DNA of 64,000 nt from Bog-473 sp963788125 (GTDB lineage: Bacteria; Actinomycetota; Acidimicrobiia; Acidimicrobiales; RAAP-2). The notes beneath the pieces are model-generated. The model had not been told where the DNA came from and did no database searches. It saw only the letters and a program-made list of their open reading frames with translations. The stretch is taken from NCBI GenBank assembly GCA_963788125.1, contig CAWBFN010000002.1:1302001-1366000 (forward strand). Direction: 5' to 3'. Both the position numbers and the translations under genes were made by a program. Positions 18,651-26,648 of this stretch are shown one piece after another (position 1 is the first letter of the stretch; each line of letters starts with the position of its first letter).

Positions 18651-19622
18651 ATGCTCGCCGCCGTCTGCCCGTCCTACGGCCCGCCCGAAGTCGTCGAGGT
18701 CCGCGAAATCCCGTCCCAAGAGCTGGCGGCGGGGGAGGCGCGCATCGCAGTGAAGGCGGCCGCGGTGAACTTCGCCGACGTCCTCATCGTCGCCAACCAG
18801 TATCAGCTCTCGGTGCCGCCCCCCTTCGTTCCGGGAAGCGAGTACGCCGGAGAGGTCGTCGAGGTGGCCGATGGGGTCACCGAGGTCGCCCCCGGCGACC
18901 GCGTGTTCGGCGCCGGCATGGTCGGTGCCTTCGCCCAGGAGGCGAAGGGGACGGCGCAGAATCTCACGCGGATCCCCGACGGGGTCGATGTACGCCACGC
19001 CGCCGCCTTCGGTGTGGCGCATCGCACCGCCTACCACGCCTTGCGCTCGTTCGCCCGGCTGGAACCCGGAGACGAGCTGATCGTCCTGGGTGCCGGGGGA
19101 GGAGTCGGTTTGGCGGCCGTGCAGCTCGGGGTGGCGTTGGGTGCCACCGTCACCGCGGTCGCCTCCTCGGCCGAGAAGCTCGACGTGGCCAAGGCCAACG
19201 GCGCCAGCCGGGTCGTCGACCACAAGGCGAGCGACCTGCGCGAGGCGTTGCGGGAGGCCCTGCCCGGGGGTGCCGACGCGGTACTCGACCCGGTGGGCGG
19301 CGACCTGTCGGAGCGGGCCCTGCGGGCGCTGCACTACGGCGGCCGGTTCGTTTCGGTCGGCTTCGCTGCGGGCATTCCCCGGATCCCGCTCAATCTGGTC
19401 CTGCTCAAGGGCATCAATGTCACGGGGTTCCAGATGCGCGACTTCGGCACCCACCAGCACGATGAGCTCGAGCGCAACGACGCCGAGCTCATGGAGCTCC
19501 TCGCGTCGGGGCGGGTCGTACCGCACATCGGCGCATCGTTCTCCCTCGCGGAGGCCGCCGCCGCCTTGCGCTACGTGGCCGACGGCCGGGCCATCGGCAA
19601 GGTGGTCCTCGACCTGGGTTGA
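18651..19622 (+). CDS. NADPH:quinone oxidoreductase-like (MDR superfamily, Zn-independent)
   Basis: A 323-aa medium-chain dehydrogenase/reductase from ATG 18651, 7 nt after the hydratase. It shows the GroES-like N-terminus (VNFADVLIVANQYQ, PGSEYAGEVV), the nucleotide-binding LGAGGGVGLAAVQL, and no zinc-binding Cys cluster, as expected for the QOR branch. It would reduce an enone, quinone or enoyl substrate with NADPH. Last gene of the operon starting at 15559. Confidence 0.9.
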   Translation: MLAAVCPSYGPPEVVEVREIPSQELAAGEARIAVKAAAVNFADVLIVANQYQLSVPPPFVPGSEYAGEVVEVADGVTEVAPGDRVFGAGMVGAFAQEAKGTAQNLTRIPDGVDVRHAAAFGVAHRTAYHALRSFARLEPGDELIVLGAGGGVGLAAVQLGVALGATVTAVASSAEKLDVAKANGASRVVDHKASDLREALREALPGGADAVLDPVGGDLSERALRALHYGGRFVSVGFAAGIPRIPLNLVLLKGINVTGFQMRDFGTHQHDELERNDAELMELLASGRVVPHIGASFSLAEAAAALRYVADGRAIGKVVLDLG

Positions 19623-19680
19623 GGGTCCTGCGGCCGGGGCCGGCGCGGATACACTCCACACTGATTGGAGGGAGGCGACG

Positions 19681-20037
19681 ATGGACGAAGGACGCCCGGT
19701 CTCGTACGAGGCTCTGCCCAAGGGTGCAGCCGTCCTTAGTGCAACGGGCACCCAGTTCGGAACCGTCGAACATGTGCTGCAGGTACCGGAGCTCGACCTC
19801 TTCGACGGCATCGCCGTGAAGACGAAGCACGGGTTGAGGTTCGTCGACCGTGACCAGGTGACGGATATCACGACGACACTGGTTCGCTGTACCGTGACCG
19901 ACGAGGAAGTGTCGGATCTTCCTGCGCCCAAGGGCAACCTCGTGCTGCATCCGGACACCGCGCACGACGAAGGGCCTTCGCTCACCGCCAGATTCGGACG
20001 ACTCTTCGGTCGGGAGCATTGGAAGGAACTGGAGTAG
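19681..20037 (+). CDS. PRC-barrel-like small protein
   Basis: A 118-aa soluble protein from ATG 19681 with a GGAGGGAGG ribosome site. The pattern GTQFGTVEHVLQVPELDLFDGIAVKTKHGLRFVDRDQV resembles PRC-barrel or DUF2171 domains, which bind RNA, other proteins or membranes. A short inverted repeat (CTCCA at 19654 and TGGAG at 19666) overlaps the ribosome site, and TACACT (about 19650) could be a -10. Function unknown. Confidence 0.72.
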   Translation: MDEGRPVSYEALPKGAAVLSATGTQFGTVEHVLQVPELDLFDGIAVKTKHGLRFVDRDQVTDITTTLVRCTVTDEEVSDLPAPKGNLVLHPDTAHDEGPSLTARFGRLFGREHWKELE

Positions 20038-20098
20038 CGCCCCGACTCGACGCACGGCCCACCCAGTCGACCGCCTACGTGAGGGAGGAACCAAGCCA

Positions 20099-20347
20099 GT
20101 GGAAGCTCGTCGTCACGGTTCTCGCTGGTCACTCTGGTCGCGAGACTCGGTGCTGTCGATCGGCTCTCGCAACTCGGTGTTGTCCATCGCCTCCATAGGC
20201 TCCGTGCTCTCCGTCGGCAGCATCGGCTCTGCCGGTTCGGTCCTCTCCGTGGGGTCGTTCGTGTCGGCGGCGGGCGTGATGTCCGGACTCTCCCTCTGGT
20301 CCATCATGGCGTGGAGGTCAAAGAAGGCGATCGCTCGTTCAGCGTGA
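20099..20347 (+). CDS. Small Ser-x-x tripeptide-repeat protein
   Basis: An 82-aa protein from GTG 20099 with GAGGGAGGAA about 9 nt upstream. From residue 8 to residue 68 every third residue is Ser, with one exception (Gly59); 20 of the 21 positions fit. The intervening residues are mostly Val, Leu, Ile, Gly and Ala (SVLSIGS units). The tail is basic (RSKKAIARSA). There is no signal peptide or recognised domain. Strict period-3 Ser suggests an extended or PPII-like helix, a beta-solenoid edge or a scaffold. It follows the PRC-barrel gene by 61 nt. I recognise no family with confidence. Confidence 0.72.
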   Translation: MEARRHGSRWSLWSRDSVLSIGSRNSVLSIASIGSVLSVGSIGSAGSVLSVGSFVSAAGVMSGLSLWSIMAWRSKKAIARSA

Positions 20348-20398
20348 AGTGCCGCGGGAGGCCGGTGCGGCCGGCTCGGAACGACCGGTCGCTCGCGT

Positions 20399-21103
20399 TC
20401 ATCGGCGTGCCTCTGCGGAACGGATCTCGTAGTACAGCTCCGCCGACTGCGTGACGATGCCGTCCATCCACCCGGCCCATCCGGTCCGCTCGGCCTTGGC
20501 CTCCGGTGACTCGCCGGTGCGGTAGTTCTCGAGGTCCTCCAGCGTGTCGAATCCCTGCTCCCAGATGTGGGTCCACCGCGAGGGGGCGGTGATCGGCGTG
20601 ACGGCGTCGAACCAACGCGATCCCATGGTGTTGCGCGCCACCGTGCACACCGTCATCCCCGCAGTGTGCCGGTACGCACGACCAAGTGTGGCCTCCAACT
20701 CCTGCACCGCCCCCGGTGAGGCCGCCTGGTCCACACCGAGGAGGGTCACTCGTCGGACTCCCGCCGACAGGCGATAGGGGGTTCCGTCGCAGGAGTACCC
20801 CACCAGTCCGGCATCGCTCAGCGGGCTGTCGATGACGATGCACTCGGGGCTATCCCTGAGCAGGAACCGGTCGAGCACGGCGGCGTGGTAGGGATGGATC
20901 ATGTAGCGCTGATAGGCCGCCGGCGATTCATAGCCGTGCTCCCAGATGACGTCGCGGGGAGCGGCCGACAGATTCCTCCCCAACGCAGAGTGGAGCAGCT
21001 CGGGTATGTAGCGTCCGGCGTGCAGGAAGGCGGACTCCATCGCGGCGATGGCGTGCAGGTCGACGTTCGGGCCAAGCGAGTACATCTCGAAGCGCCTCAG
21101 CAC
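20399..21103 (-). CDS. Tandem dimeric alpha-beta barrel (Dabb/EthD-like) protein
   Basis: A 234-aa protein composed of two similar halves. Each half has a strand-helix-strand start (residues 1-110: MLRRFEMYSLGPNVD; residues 115-230: RVTLLGVDQAASPGAVQEL) and a helical segment with an aromatic-rich motif (VIWEHGYESPAAYQRYMIHP and HIWEQGFDTLEDLENYR). The pattern fits the dimeric alpha-beta barrel stress-response or EthD family duplicated in one chain. Catalytic role unknown. The next gene upstream on this strand encodes a related single-domain protein. Confidence 0.72.
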   Translation of the reverse strand: MLRRFEMYSLGPNVDLHAIAAMESAFLHAGRYIPELLHSALGRNLSAAPRDVIWEHGYESPAAYQRYMIHPYHAAVLDRFLLRDSPECIVIDSPLSDAGLVGYSCDGTPYRLSAGVRRVTLLGVDQAASPGAVQELEATLGRAYRHTAGMTVCTVARNTMGSRWFDAVTPITAPSRWTHIWEQGFDTLEDLENYRTGESPEAKAERTGWAGWMDGIVTQSAELYYEIRSAEARR

Positions 21104-21136
21104 GACGCCGCCGTATCGCCGGTCACCTGCCGGGCC

Positions 21137-21481
21137 TCAACGTATCGGAGAGTACGACGCAGGATAGTAGAAACGCCGATCTCCCCCCTTGCGCAAGCTG
21201 GCCGACCGGGCGGCGTAGGCGTAGTAGCGGGGGTCGAGGACCAGGTTCTTGCGGATCTCGTTCCAGGCGACGTGATCGGCACAGGACCAGACGACCTTAA
21301 CTGCGACGTCCTCGCCGATCTCCTTCGAGGTGGCCCAACAGGCGACCAGTTGCGCGCCGGCATCGGTCATCAGGGGGACCGCTTCCTCCTGCACCAGGTC
21401 GACGTAGCGGTCTGCCTCGTCGGATCCGACCTCGATCGTGTCAACCAGATACACCACGCACGTCCCCTTCTGGTTTGCCAT
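21137..21481 (-). CDS. Dimeric alpha-beta barrel protein (NIPSNAP-like)
   Basis: A 114-aa protein from ATG 21481; a longer start at 21514 is possible and neither has a good ribosome site. VVYLVDTIEVGSDEADRYVDLVQEEAVPLM followed by GAQLVACW and a Trp-rich helix resembles the NIPSNAP/dimeric barrel fold. It lies 33 nt upstream of the tandem Dabb protein on the same strand, so both probably act on the same small molecule or pathway. Function unknown. Confidence 0.65.
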   Translation of the reverse strand: MANQKGTCVVYLVDTIEVGSDEADRYVDLVQEEAVPLMTDAGAQLVACWATSKEIGEDVAVKVVWSCADHVAWNEIRKNLVLDPRYYAYAARSASLRKGGDRRFYYPASYSPIR

Positions 21482-21621
21482 GTGTGATACGTGGGGGTAC
21501 CCGAGTGTATCCACAGTGCCCGTGACCTGCCGTTTCCGGTCTGCGGTGCGGCGCAGCGTGAGGGCCGCCAGTTGGAATATGGTGTGGATATCAGCTACAC
21601 GTCGGGCACTGAAATCTTCCT

Positions 21622-22227
21622 ATGAACGGTCTCACTTCAATGTCTCGCCATAATCGAAAAGCACTCATCGTTGGCTATAAGGGAGGCATTGGCTCAGCCA
21701 TCTACGAGGAGCTATCGAGCGACCACACCGTAACTGGCGTTGGACGTGGGATGAATGAGTTGGCTGTCAGGCCGGACGTGATCGTGCACGCAGCGGGCAC
21801 CTATGCCTACGGCCCAGTCAGCACTACAGGACTAAACGAGTGGGAGCAGGTCTTTTCTGACAACCTGTTCCGAGCCGTTGAACTGACCAAACTCTACCTG
21901 CCTGCGTTACGAGAGAAGAAAGGACACGTAATCTTCTGCAACTCCACCGCTGTCGCTAACACACCAGTAAATCGGGCTGCGTACACCGCCAGCAAGACAG
22001 CACTACTCGTCTTTACTCGGGCCCTCGCACAGGAGGAACCCGATGTTGAGGTGACCACCTTGTTCTTGGGACGGGTCGCCACTGCAATGCAGGAAGAGGT
22101 CTGTGAGCTTGAGGAGGGCAGTAGTTACGACAACGGTATCCGTTTCTTGCAACCCAAAGAAGTGGCATTACGTGTGCGGGACATCATTGAAGCGAGACTC
22201 GTCGGAGAGATAGAGGTCAGACGGTGA
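21622..22227 (+). CDS. Short SDR-family protein with atypical, lower-GC codon usage
   Basis: A 201-aa short SDR. ALIVGYKGGIGSAI is the cofactor loop with a Lys-Gly variation, VHAAGTYAYG replaces NNAG, the Ser is in FCNSTAV and YTASK gives Tyr/Lys. Unlike its neighbours it uses many A/T-ending codons (for example ataagggag, aaagaagtg) and the surrounding DNA is visibly AT-richer, a sign of horizontal acquisition. No Shine-Dalgarno is apparent for ATG 21622 or the alternative ATG 21640. It stands alone and its substrate is unknown. Confidence 0.82.
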   Translation: MNGLTSMSRHNRKALIVGYKGGIGSAIYEELSSDHTVTGVGRGMNELAVRPDVIVHAAGTYAYGPVSTTGLNEWEQVFSDNLFRAVELTKLYLPALREKKGHVIFCNSTAVANTPVNRAAYTASKTALLVFTRALAQEEPDVEVTTLFLGRVATAMQEEVCELEEGSSYDNGIRFLQPKEVALRVRDIIEARLVGEIEVRR

Positions 22228-22484
22228 CCTGTCCTTCTTCGCCATTATTCAAAGCTGGTGGCAGTAGTCAGCCGCAACACCGTACGGTCACTAAAGAGAT
22301 GCAAAGGGTGAAGCCCCAAAACTGACCTGTAATAGTCTTAGCAAGGACAACTATACGGATGCCGAAATCGGCACATCCGATTGACCTTCAAAAGATCCCG
22401 TGCCGGTCATCTATCGAGAAGGTAATCGCCAAAACCAAGACCGTCTCGACCATCCTCCAACGGGAAGTTGACCGTGCTGCGCTC
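22228..22484. other. Lower-GC segment without a clear gene
   Basis: About 257 nt of AT-richer DNA downstream of the foreign-looking SDR. It contains a perfect hairpin, TGCCGA/TCGGCA with a 2-nt loop, at 22360-22373, and no ORF with a ribosome site. In one minus-strand frame it reads TVNFPLEDGRDGLGFGDYLLDR and then stops, which might be the tail of a lost gene. It directly abuts the broken methyltransferase, suggesting the right end of an insertion. Confidence 0.55.
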
Positions 22485-22778
22485 TGTCCGGCGATGACCG
22501 CGTCGAACGTCCGGCCCGAGCGTTCCCAGGTTTCGATCGTCGCCACCTCGACCTCGAGCCCCTTGCGGCGGGCGAAGTCCGCCATCCGCGGGTCGGGATC
22601 GACCCCGAGAACCCGGCACCCGGCCGCCGGCCGCCTGGAACTGCCGCGCCACCGAGCGCGTGCGGATACGGGGCCGCGTTCGGTCGTAGCGTTCGGCGTC
22701 CGAGCCGAACGACTCCGCCACCTGCCGGGCGTGATGAGCCTGGCCAGGCTCGGGTTCGGGAACGGGCGCATTCGGCAC
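22485..22778 (-). pseudogene. Remnant of class I SAM methyltransferase
   Basis: Fragments of one methyltransferase lie in two frames. VAESFGSDAERYDRTRPR is followed by a gap where the SAM-binding motif I (DVGCGTG) should be, then LGVDPDPRMADFARRKGLEVEV and FDAVIAGQS in another frame. Homology stops abruptly after AGQS at about 22485, where the intact paralogue at 36669-37436 continues with WHWVDP. There is therefore an internal deletion, a frameshift and 3' truncation at the edge of the lower-GC segment. Not functional. Confidence 0.8.
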
Positions 22779-22825
22779 AGCCGAGAGCGTAAAGGGTGGG
22801 AACCCCGAGCCGCGTGGCGTGCGGC

Positions 22826-23839
22826 TCAGCCCGGACCGGCTTCGGCCAGGTGGAGGAGAGGCTCGAGGTCGGCCAGGACGCGGAACGAGTCGTTCAGATG
22901 GGTGCAGGTGGCGGTACCTACGAATTCGGCCCGCACGTCGGCGCGAAGGTCGGCCAGGACGCGACCGGCCAAGCGACCGGCACTGGCCACCGCGCCGGGG
23001 CACTCCACCCAGGGAAGCACGAGCGCCTCGGCCCGCACGTCGCCCAGATGCCGGCCGTCTTCGCTGATCCATCCGTCGACGAGGTACTCGTGGATCGCCG
23101 TCTCGGCCCCTTCGGCGTCGCAGTAGCTGTCGCGGAAGTGCGAGTCGAAGGCCCAGGACCGGGTCTCCTCGGACGGTGGCAGCACGTCCAGGCGCCGGCG
23201 CCGTCGGGTGGACTCCGGTGGCAGCGGCGCCATGTCGTGCCAGGAGAGTGGGTCCCCGTTCCGTTCGAGCGCCGGGGCCGGAGGTCCAATCGGGTGGGGG
23301 ATCTCGCCGGTGGCGCGAAAGGTGACCACGATGGTGGCATCGGACGCCCAGCCGGCGCACATGTCCTCAGCCACCTTGACGTGTCGCGCGTAGCCACCAC
23401 CGCCGGCGGGTACAACGGGCGGGTTGGTCCGTTGCATGGCGTAGCCGGAGACCAGCGAGGCGCCCGGAAGATCGTCGAGCAGCGTGTGCAGCAGGGTACG
23501 TCGCTCGGCATGGTCGGGCAGGAACTCGGTCATCCGGGCCCGGAATCCGGGGCCCGCCGTCGCTCCGACGAGCCGAGCGAGACGAGGTTCGGCCGGCTCG
23601 GCTGCAATGGCCACAATGACGCGGTCGGCTCCAAGGGTGGCCCTGAGTTGCTGCTCGTCGGCCCATGTCCCTTCTCCCGTTCTCAGGTCACGGGCCCGGG
23701 CATCGACCTCGATCGGTCCTGACATGCCGTGGGGGTGGCTCGAGTCGATGCTCGTGGTACGACGCACCGAGCCCAGTTCCCGTGGTGGCGACGAGGCCCG
23801 CGGATGCGCCGGCCCGGCTCGGTCCGGGACGATCAGCAC
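22826..23839 (-). CDS. DUF2889-domain protein
   Basis: A 337-aa protein. The N-terminal RRTTSIDSSHPHG and EVDARARDLRTGEG and the C-terminal FVGTATCTHLNDSFRVLADLEPLL are the hallmarks of DUF2889 proteins, a family common in actinobacteria and proteobacteria near lipid-related genes. No signal peptide or catalytic motif is recognised. The start could be 23839 or a later one; an internal ATG at 23725 would remove the RRTTSID block, so the longer form is preferred. Confidence 0.78.
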   Translation of the reverse strand: MLIVPDRAGPAHPRASSPPRELGSVRRTTSIDSSHPHGMSGPIEVDARARDLRTGEGTWADEQQLRATLGADRVIVAIAAEPAEPRLARLVGATAGPGFRARMTEFLPDHAERRTLLHTLLDDLPGASLVSGYAMQRTNPPVVPAGGGGYARHVKVAEDMCAGWASDATIVVTFRATGEIPHPIGPPAPALERNGDPLSWHDMAPLPPESTRRRRRLDVLPPSEETRSWAFDSHFRDSYCDAEGAETAIHEYLVDGWISEDGRHLGDVRAEALVLPWVECPGAVASAGRLAGRVLADLRADVRAEFVGTATCTHLNDSFRVLADLEPLLHLAEAGPG

Positions 23840-23954
23840 GGCCCCCCCCGATCTTCATGCCCCTGCTCCACTATCGGTACCTCTGGGCGCTTCAGGCTCA
23901 CGTCGCACTCTACCTGCGACCGGCGGAGTTCACTGCGGGGCGATCGTGGATCGT

Positions 23955-24701
23955 TCAGGCGGTGCCCGGCGTGCGCTCGGCCGTGATCTCCGCCCAGGCA
24001 TCCGTCGCCACCCGGTTCAGCACCTCGCCCTTGGCGAATCCGTAGTACGCAGAGAACTGCAGCACGATCTCGTTCATTTCGCTGATCGAGATGTCCCCGG
24101 ACCGCAAGGCCGAGACGACGTGCGACTGGATCGGCATGGCGGCGTCGGAGAGGCCGACGCAGGGGATGGTGACATACCGGCGATCGATCCGGCTGAGGTT
24201 CGGCCGCTGCCAGACATGGCCGAACACGAAGTTGAGGATTCCCGCCTGGAAGTACGGCGTGGTCAGTGGAGGCGCCGGGGTCAGGTTGACCTCGACGAAG
24301 CACTCCTCCCCTTTTCGCAGGCGCTCCTCGTGATCCGCGGGACCAAGCGAGGCGAGCGGCAGATCCGGCCACGGCGCCATCTCCTCGCCCCGTTCCTCGC
24401 TCAGTCGATGCAGCTGGGTCAGGAGCGATGTCTGTGCCACCGACGCCTTCGGCCAACCGCAGTAGACGGCGAAGTGCAGAATGAACTCTTGGAGCTCCTC
24501 GCGGTCCAGATCGCCGCTGGCGAGCGCCGCGTACATATGGGCGTCCATCGGTCCAGTGGTATCGGCGGCGCACACGCAGGAGAGGGTGACCAGTCGACGT
24601 TGCCGGCGACTGAGCCCGGGTCGGGCCCATACCTGCTCGAAGAGGAACTCGAGCGTGGCGGATTCGAAGGGTGATGAGCTCGACGGGGGTTCCGTCATCA
24701 T
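23955..24701 (-). CDS. Tandem carboxymuconolactone decarboxylase-like protein
   Basis: A 248-aa protein from ATG 24701 (another start at 24737) with two CMD-fold helical repeats: RRQRRLVTLSCVCAADTTGPMDAHMYAAL with FILHFAVYCGWPKA, and IDRRYVTIPCVGLSDAAMPIQSHVVSAL with VLQFSAYYGFAKG. The redox CxxC of AhpD-type members is absent, so gamma-CMD or lactone chemistry is likelier than peroxidase. It is divergent from the TetR gene that probably controls it. Confidence 0.85.
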   Translation of the reverse strand: MMTEPPSSSSPFESATLEFLFEQVWARPGLSRRQRRLVTLSCVCAADTTGPMDAHMYAALASGDLDREELQEFILHFAVYCGWPKASVAQTSLLTQLHRLSEERGEEMAPWPDLPLASLGPADHEERLRKGEECFVEVNLTPAPPLTTPYFQAGILNFVFGHVWQRPNLSRIDRRYVTIPCVGLSDAAMPIQSHVVSALRSGDISISEMNEIVLQFSAYYGFAKGEVLNRVATDAWAEITAERTPGTA

Positions 24702-24813
24702 CACGTCGGAGTAACTCTGTGCGCTGCGCAAGGCCATTGTACCCCCAATGTGTCAAGTCGAAATGAATTTACGGCAGTTGACTCATACTGTCCAACGGTG
24801 TTGCATTGACGGC

Positions 24814-25509
24814 GTGACACGGGGCACCCTGGCCGCAGACACGTCCGAACGGTCCACCAAGGAGCAGCTGGTTCTGACGGCCGAACGTCTCTTCGCGATG
24901 CATGGCGTCGATGGCGTGTCGCTCCGCCAGATCGGAGCGGAAGCCGGCATGGCAAACAGCACCGTCGTGCAGTACCACTTCGGGTCGAAGGATGGACTGG
25001 TCGACGCCATTCTCGTCAACCGGCTCCACTACCTGGCCCGGCGCAGGACGCTGTTACGAGCGCGCACCGGTACGGAACGGCTTCGCTCCGTTGTCGAGGC
25101 CCAGCTGCTCCCGGTGGTCGAGCTCGGCGAGGAAGAGGGGTGCTACTACCTGATGTTCCTCGAGCAGCTGCAGCGTCACGGTGTCGGTGACCATCCCTTT
25201 GACCGGCTCGCTGCTGTTCACCAATCTTCACATCGGACCTACGTCCGGACGATGAAGAGCCTGTTGGGCCACGTCCCAGCCGAGTTGCGCGAGAGCCGGA
25301 TCGGTCAGTCGTCGTCCATCTGCCTTCACGCCAGTGCAGACCGGCAACGGGCCCGCCACTTCGGATCTCCGGTTTCCCCCTTCGGCCTGTACGTCAGTCA
25401 GCTCCTGGACGGGATAGAGGCTCTGCTGACATCCCCTCCCTCCCCCGAGACCCTGAAGGCGCTGCGTGGATCGAGGGGCCGATTCTCGTCGGTGCGCGCC
25501 CTACCGTGA
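24814..25509 (+). CDS. TetR-family transcriptional regulator
   Basis: A 231-aa regulator from GTG 24814; a longer frame from 24748 is open but has no support. The N-terminal helix-turn-helix is SLRQIGAEAGMANSTVVQYHF, about residues 35-56, followed by a helical ligand-binding domain with EEEGCYYLMFLEQL. It is divergent from the CMD gene, with about 110 nt between starts, and its GTGA stop/start overlap couples it to an SDR. It most likely represses both flanking genes in response to their substrate. Confidence 0.88.
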   Translation: MTRGTLAADTSERSTKEQLVLTAERLFAMHGVDGVSLRQIGAEAGMANSTVVQYHFGSKDGLVDAILVNRLHYLARRRTLLRARTGTERLRSVVEAQLLPVVELGEEEGCYYLMFLEQLQRHGVGDHPFDRLAAVHQSSHRTYVRTMKSLLGHVPAELRESRIGQSSSICLHASADRQRARHFGSPVSPFGLYVSQLLDGIEALLTSPPSPETLKALRGSRGRFSSVRALP

Positions 25510-26309
25510 GCGGCTTCGTCGATCTCGCGTCCTCGGTCGCCGTCATCACGGGCGCCGGCAGTGGCATCGGCCGCGCCTCCGCGCTGTCCCTGGCGCGCCG
25601 GGGCGCGGCCATCGTGGTAACCGATATCGACGGCGATCGTGCCGAGGCCGTCGCGTCGGAGATCTCGGCCAATGGAGGTCGGAGTGTCTCCATGCGCTGC
25701 GACGTCAGCGACCCCGCTGCCTTCGAACGGGTGAGGGAACTAACCCTCGAGGCGTTCGGGCGGGTCGACATCGTGATGAACAACGTCGGCGTCATCGCCC
25801 TGGGCCCACCCGAACTGCTCCCGCTCGCCGAGTGGGAGCGGGTGGTCGACGTCAACCTGCTCAGCGCCGTGCGGAGCAATCTCGTATTCCTCCCCCTGCT
25901 CATCGCCCAGGGTCGTGGCCACGTCGTCTACACCGCGTCGGCGTCCGGCCTCCTGGCGCACGGGTACGACCGCTTGCCCTACGTGACCACCAAGCACGCT
26001 CTCGTGGGGATGAGCGAGTCGCTCGCGCTCTACCTCCGACCGCGGGGGATCGGCGTCACCTGCCTGTGCCCATCGGGAGTGATCACGAACATCGTCGAGC
26101 AGATCACCTTCTTCGGGAAGCCCGAGTCACCCCGCTCGCCCGATCATCCGGTTGTCGAGGCCGAGGTGGTCGGCGAACTCGTCGCCGACGCCGTCGCCGA
26201 AGGCCGATTCCTCGTCCTCACCGCAACGGAGGTACATGACGAACTCGTCGAGCGTGCGCTCGATATTGAGGCGTACATCACCGGGTTGACCGAGACCGAG
26301 TCAGCGTGA
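25506..26309 (+). CDS. SDR-family oxidoreductase coupled to TetR
   Basis: A 267-aa classical SDR from GTG 25506. It has TGAGSGIGRASAL, NNVGV in place of NNAG, a Ser in VYTASASG and YVTTK. The 4-nt overlap with the TetR gene implies joint translation. With the CMD-like protein it forms a small TetR-controlled catabolic unit. Substrate unknown. Confidence 0.88.
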   Translation: MSGFVDLASSVAVITGAGSGIGRASALSLARRGAAIVVTDIDGDRAEAVASEISANGGRSVSMRCDVSDPAAFERVRELTLEAFGRVDIVMNNVGVIALGPPELLPLAEWERVVDVNLLSAVRSNLVFLPLLIAQGRGHVVYTASASGLLAHGYDRLPYVTTKHALVGMSESLALYLRPRGIGVTCLCPSGVITNIVEQITFFGKPESPRSPDHPVVEAEVVGELVADAVAEGRFLVLTATEVHDELVERALDIEAYITGLTETESA

Positions 26310-26368
26310 GCCGTCGCCCGGTCAGGCCCGGACGGCCATTGACGCCACCCGACGCCGACCGTGTCCGG

Positions 26369-26536
26369 TCAGCGCATGAAGTGGATGATGCCGTCCGGCC
26401 CGTGGTCGACGTGATCGCAGGTGCGACCGTCCCAGCAGTGACCTTCGCCATCGCGTGAACGGTCGTCGACGACCATACTGAGGGCAACGGCGGCCAACTG
26501 CTCCTCGACATCCGGCTGATGTTCGGTGATCACCAT
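26369..26536 (-). CDS. 55-aa Cys/His-containing small protein
   Basis: A short frame from ATG 26536 with AAGGGAC about 8 nt upstream, ending at TGA 26369-26371. The N-terminal half is an acidic helix (QPDVEEQLAAVALSMVVDD). The C-terminal half contains GHCWDGRTCDHVDHGPDG, with two Cys and three His that could bind a metal. It lies alone between convergent genes. No family recognised; the ribosome site and residue composition support a real gene moderately. Confidence 0.55.
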   Translation of the reverse strand: MVITEHQPDVEEQLAAVALSMVVDDRSRDGEGHCWDGRTCDHVDHGPDGIIHFMR

Positions 26537-26648
26537 GACTTAGGTCCCTTCACGCAACCCCCCACACAGCGTCACCAACGTACAGTTGCCGGGCCGGGGA
26601 GAGGGGGATGGTCGCCCGCCCGGGCGCGTGTCGGACCGCTTCGTGCCG

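Noticed and set aside
20113..20307. Minus-strand frame opposite the Ser-repeat gene (Glu/Pro/Thr-rich)
   Set aside because: Periodic only because the sense gene is repeated; no ribosome site, and the plus-strand frame has a strong one.
24748..24813. Operator palindrome GTTGACTC...GTCCAAC before the TetR gene
   Set aside because: Only the outer four bases of each arm pair, so I do not claim it as an operator.
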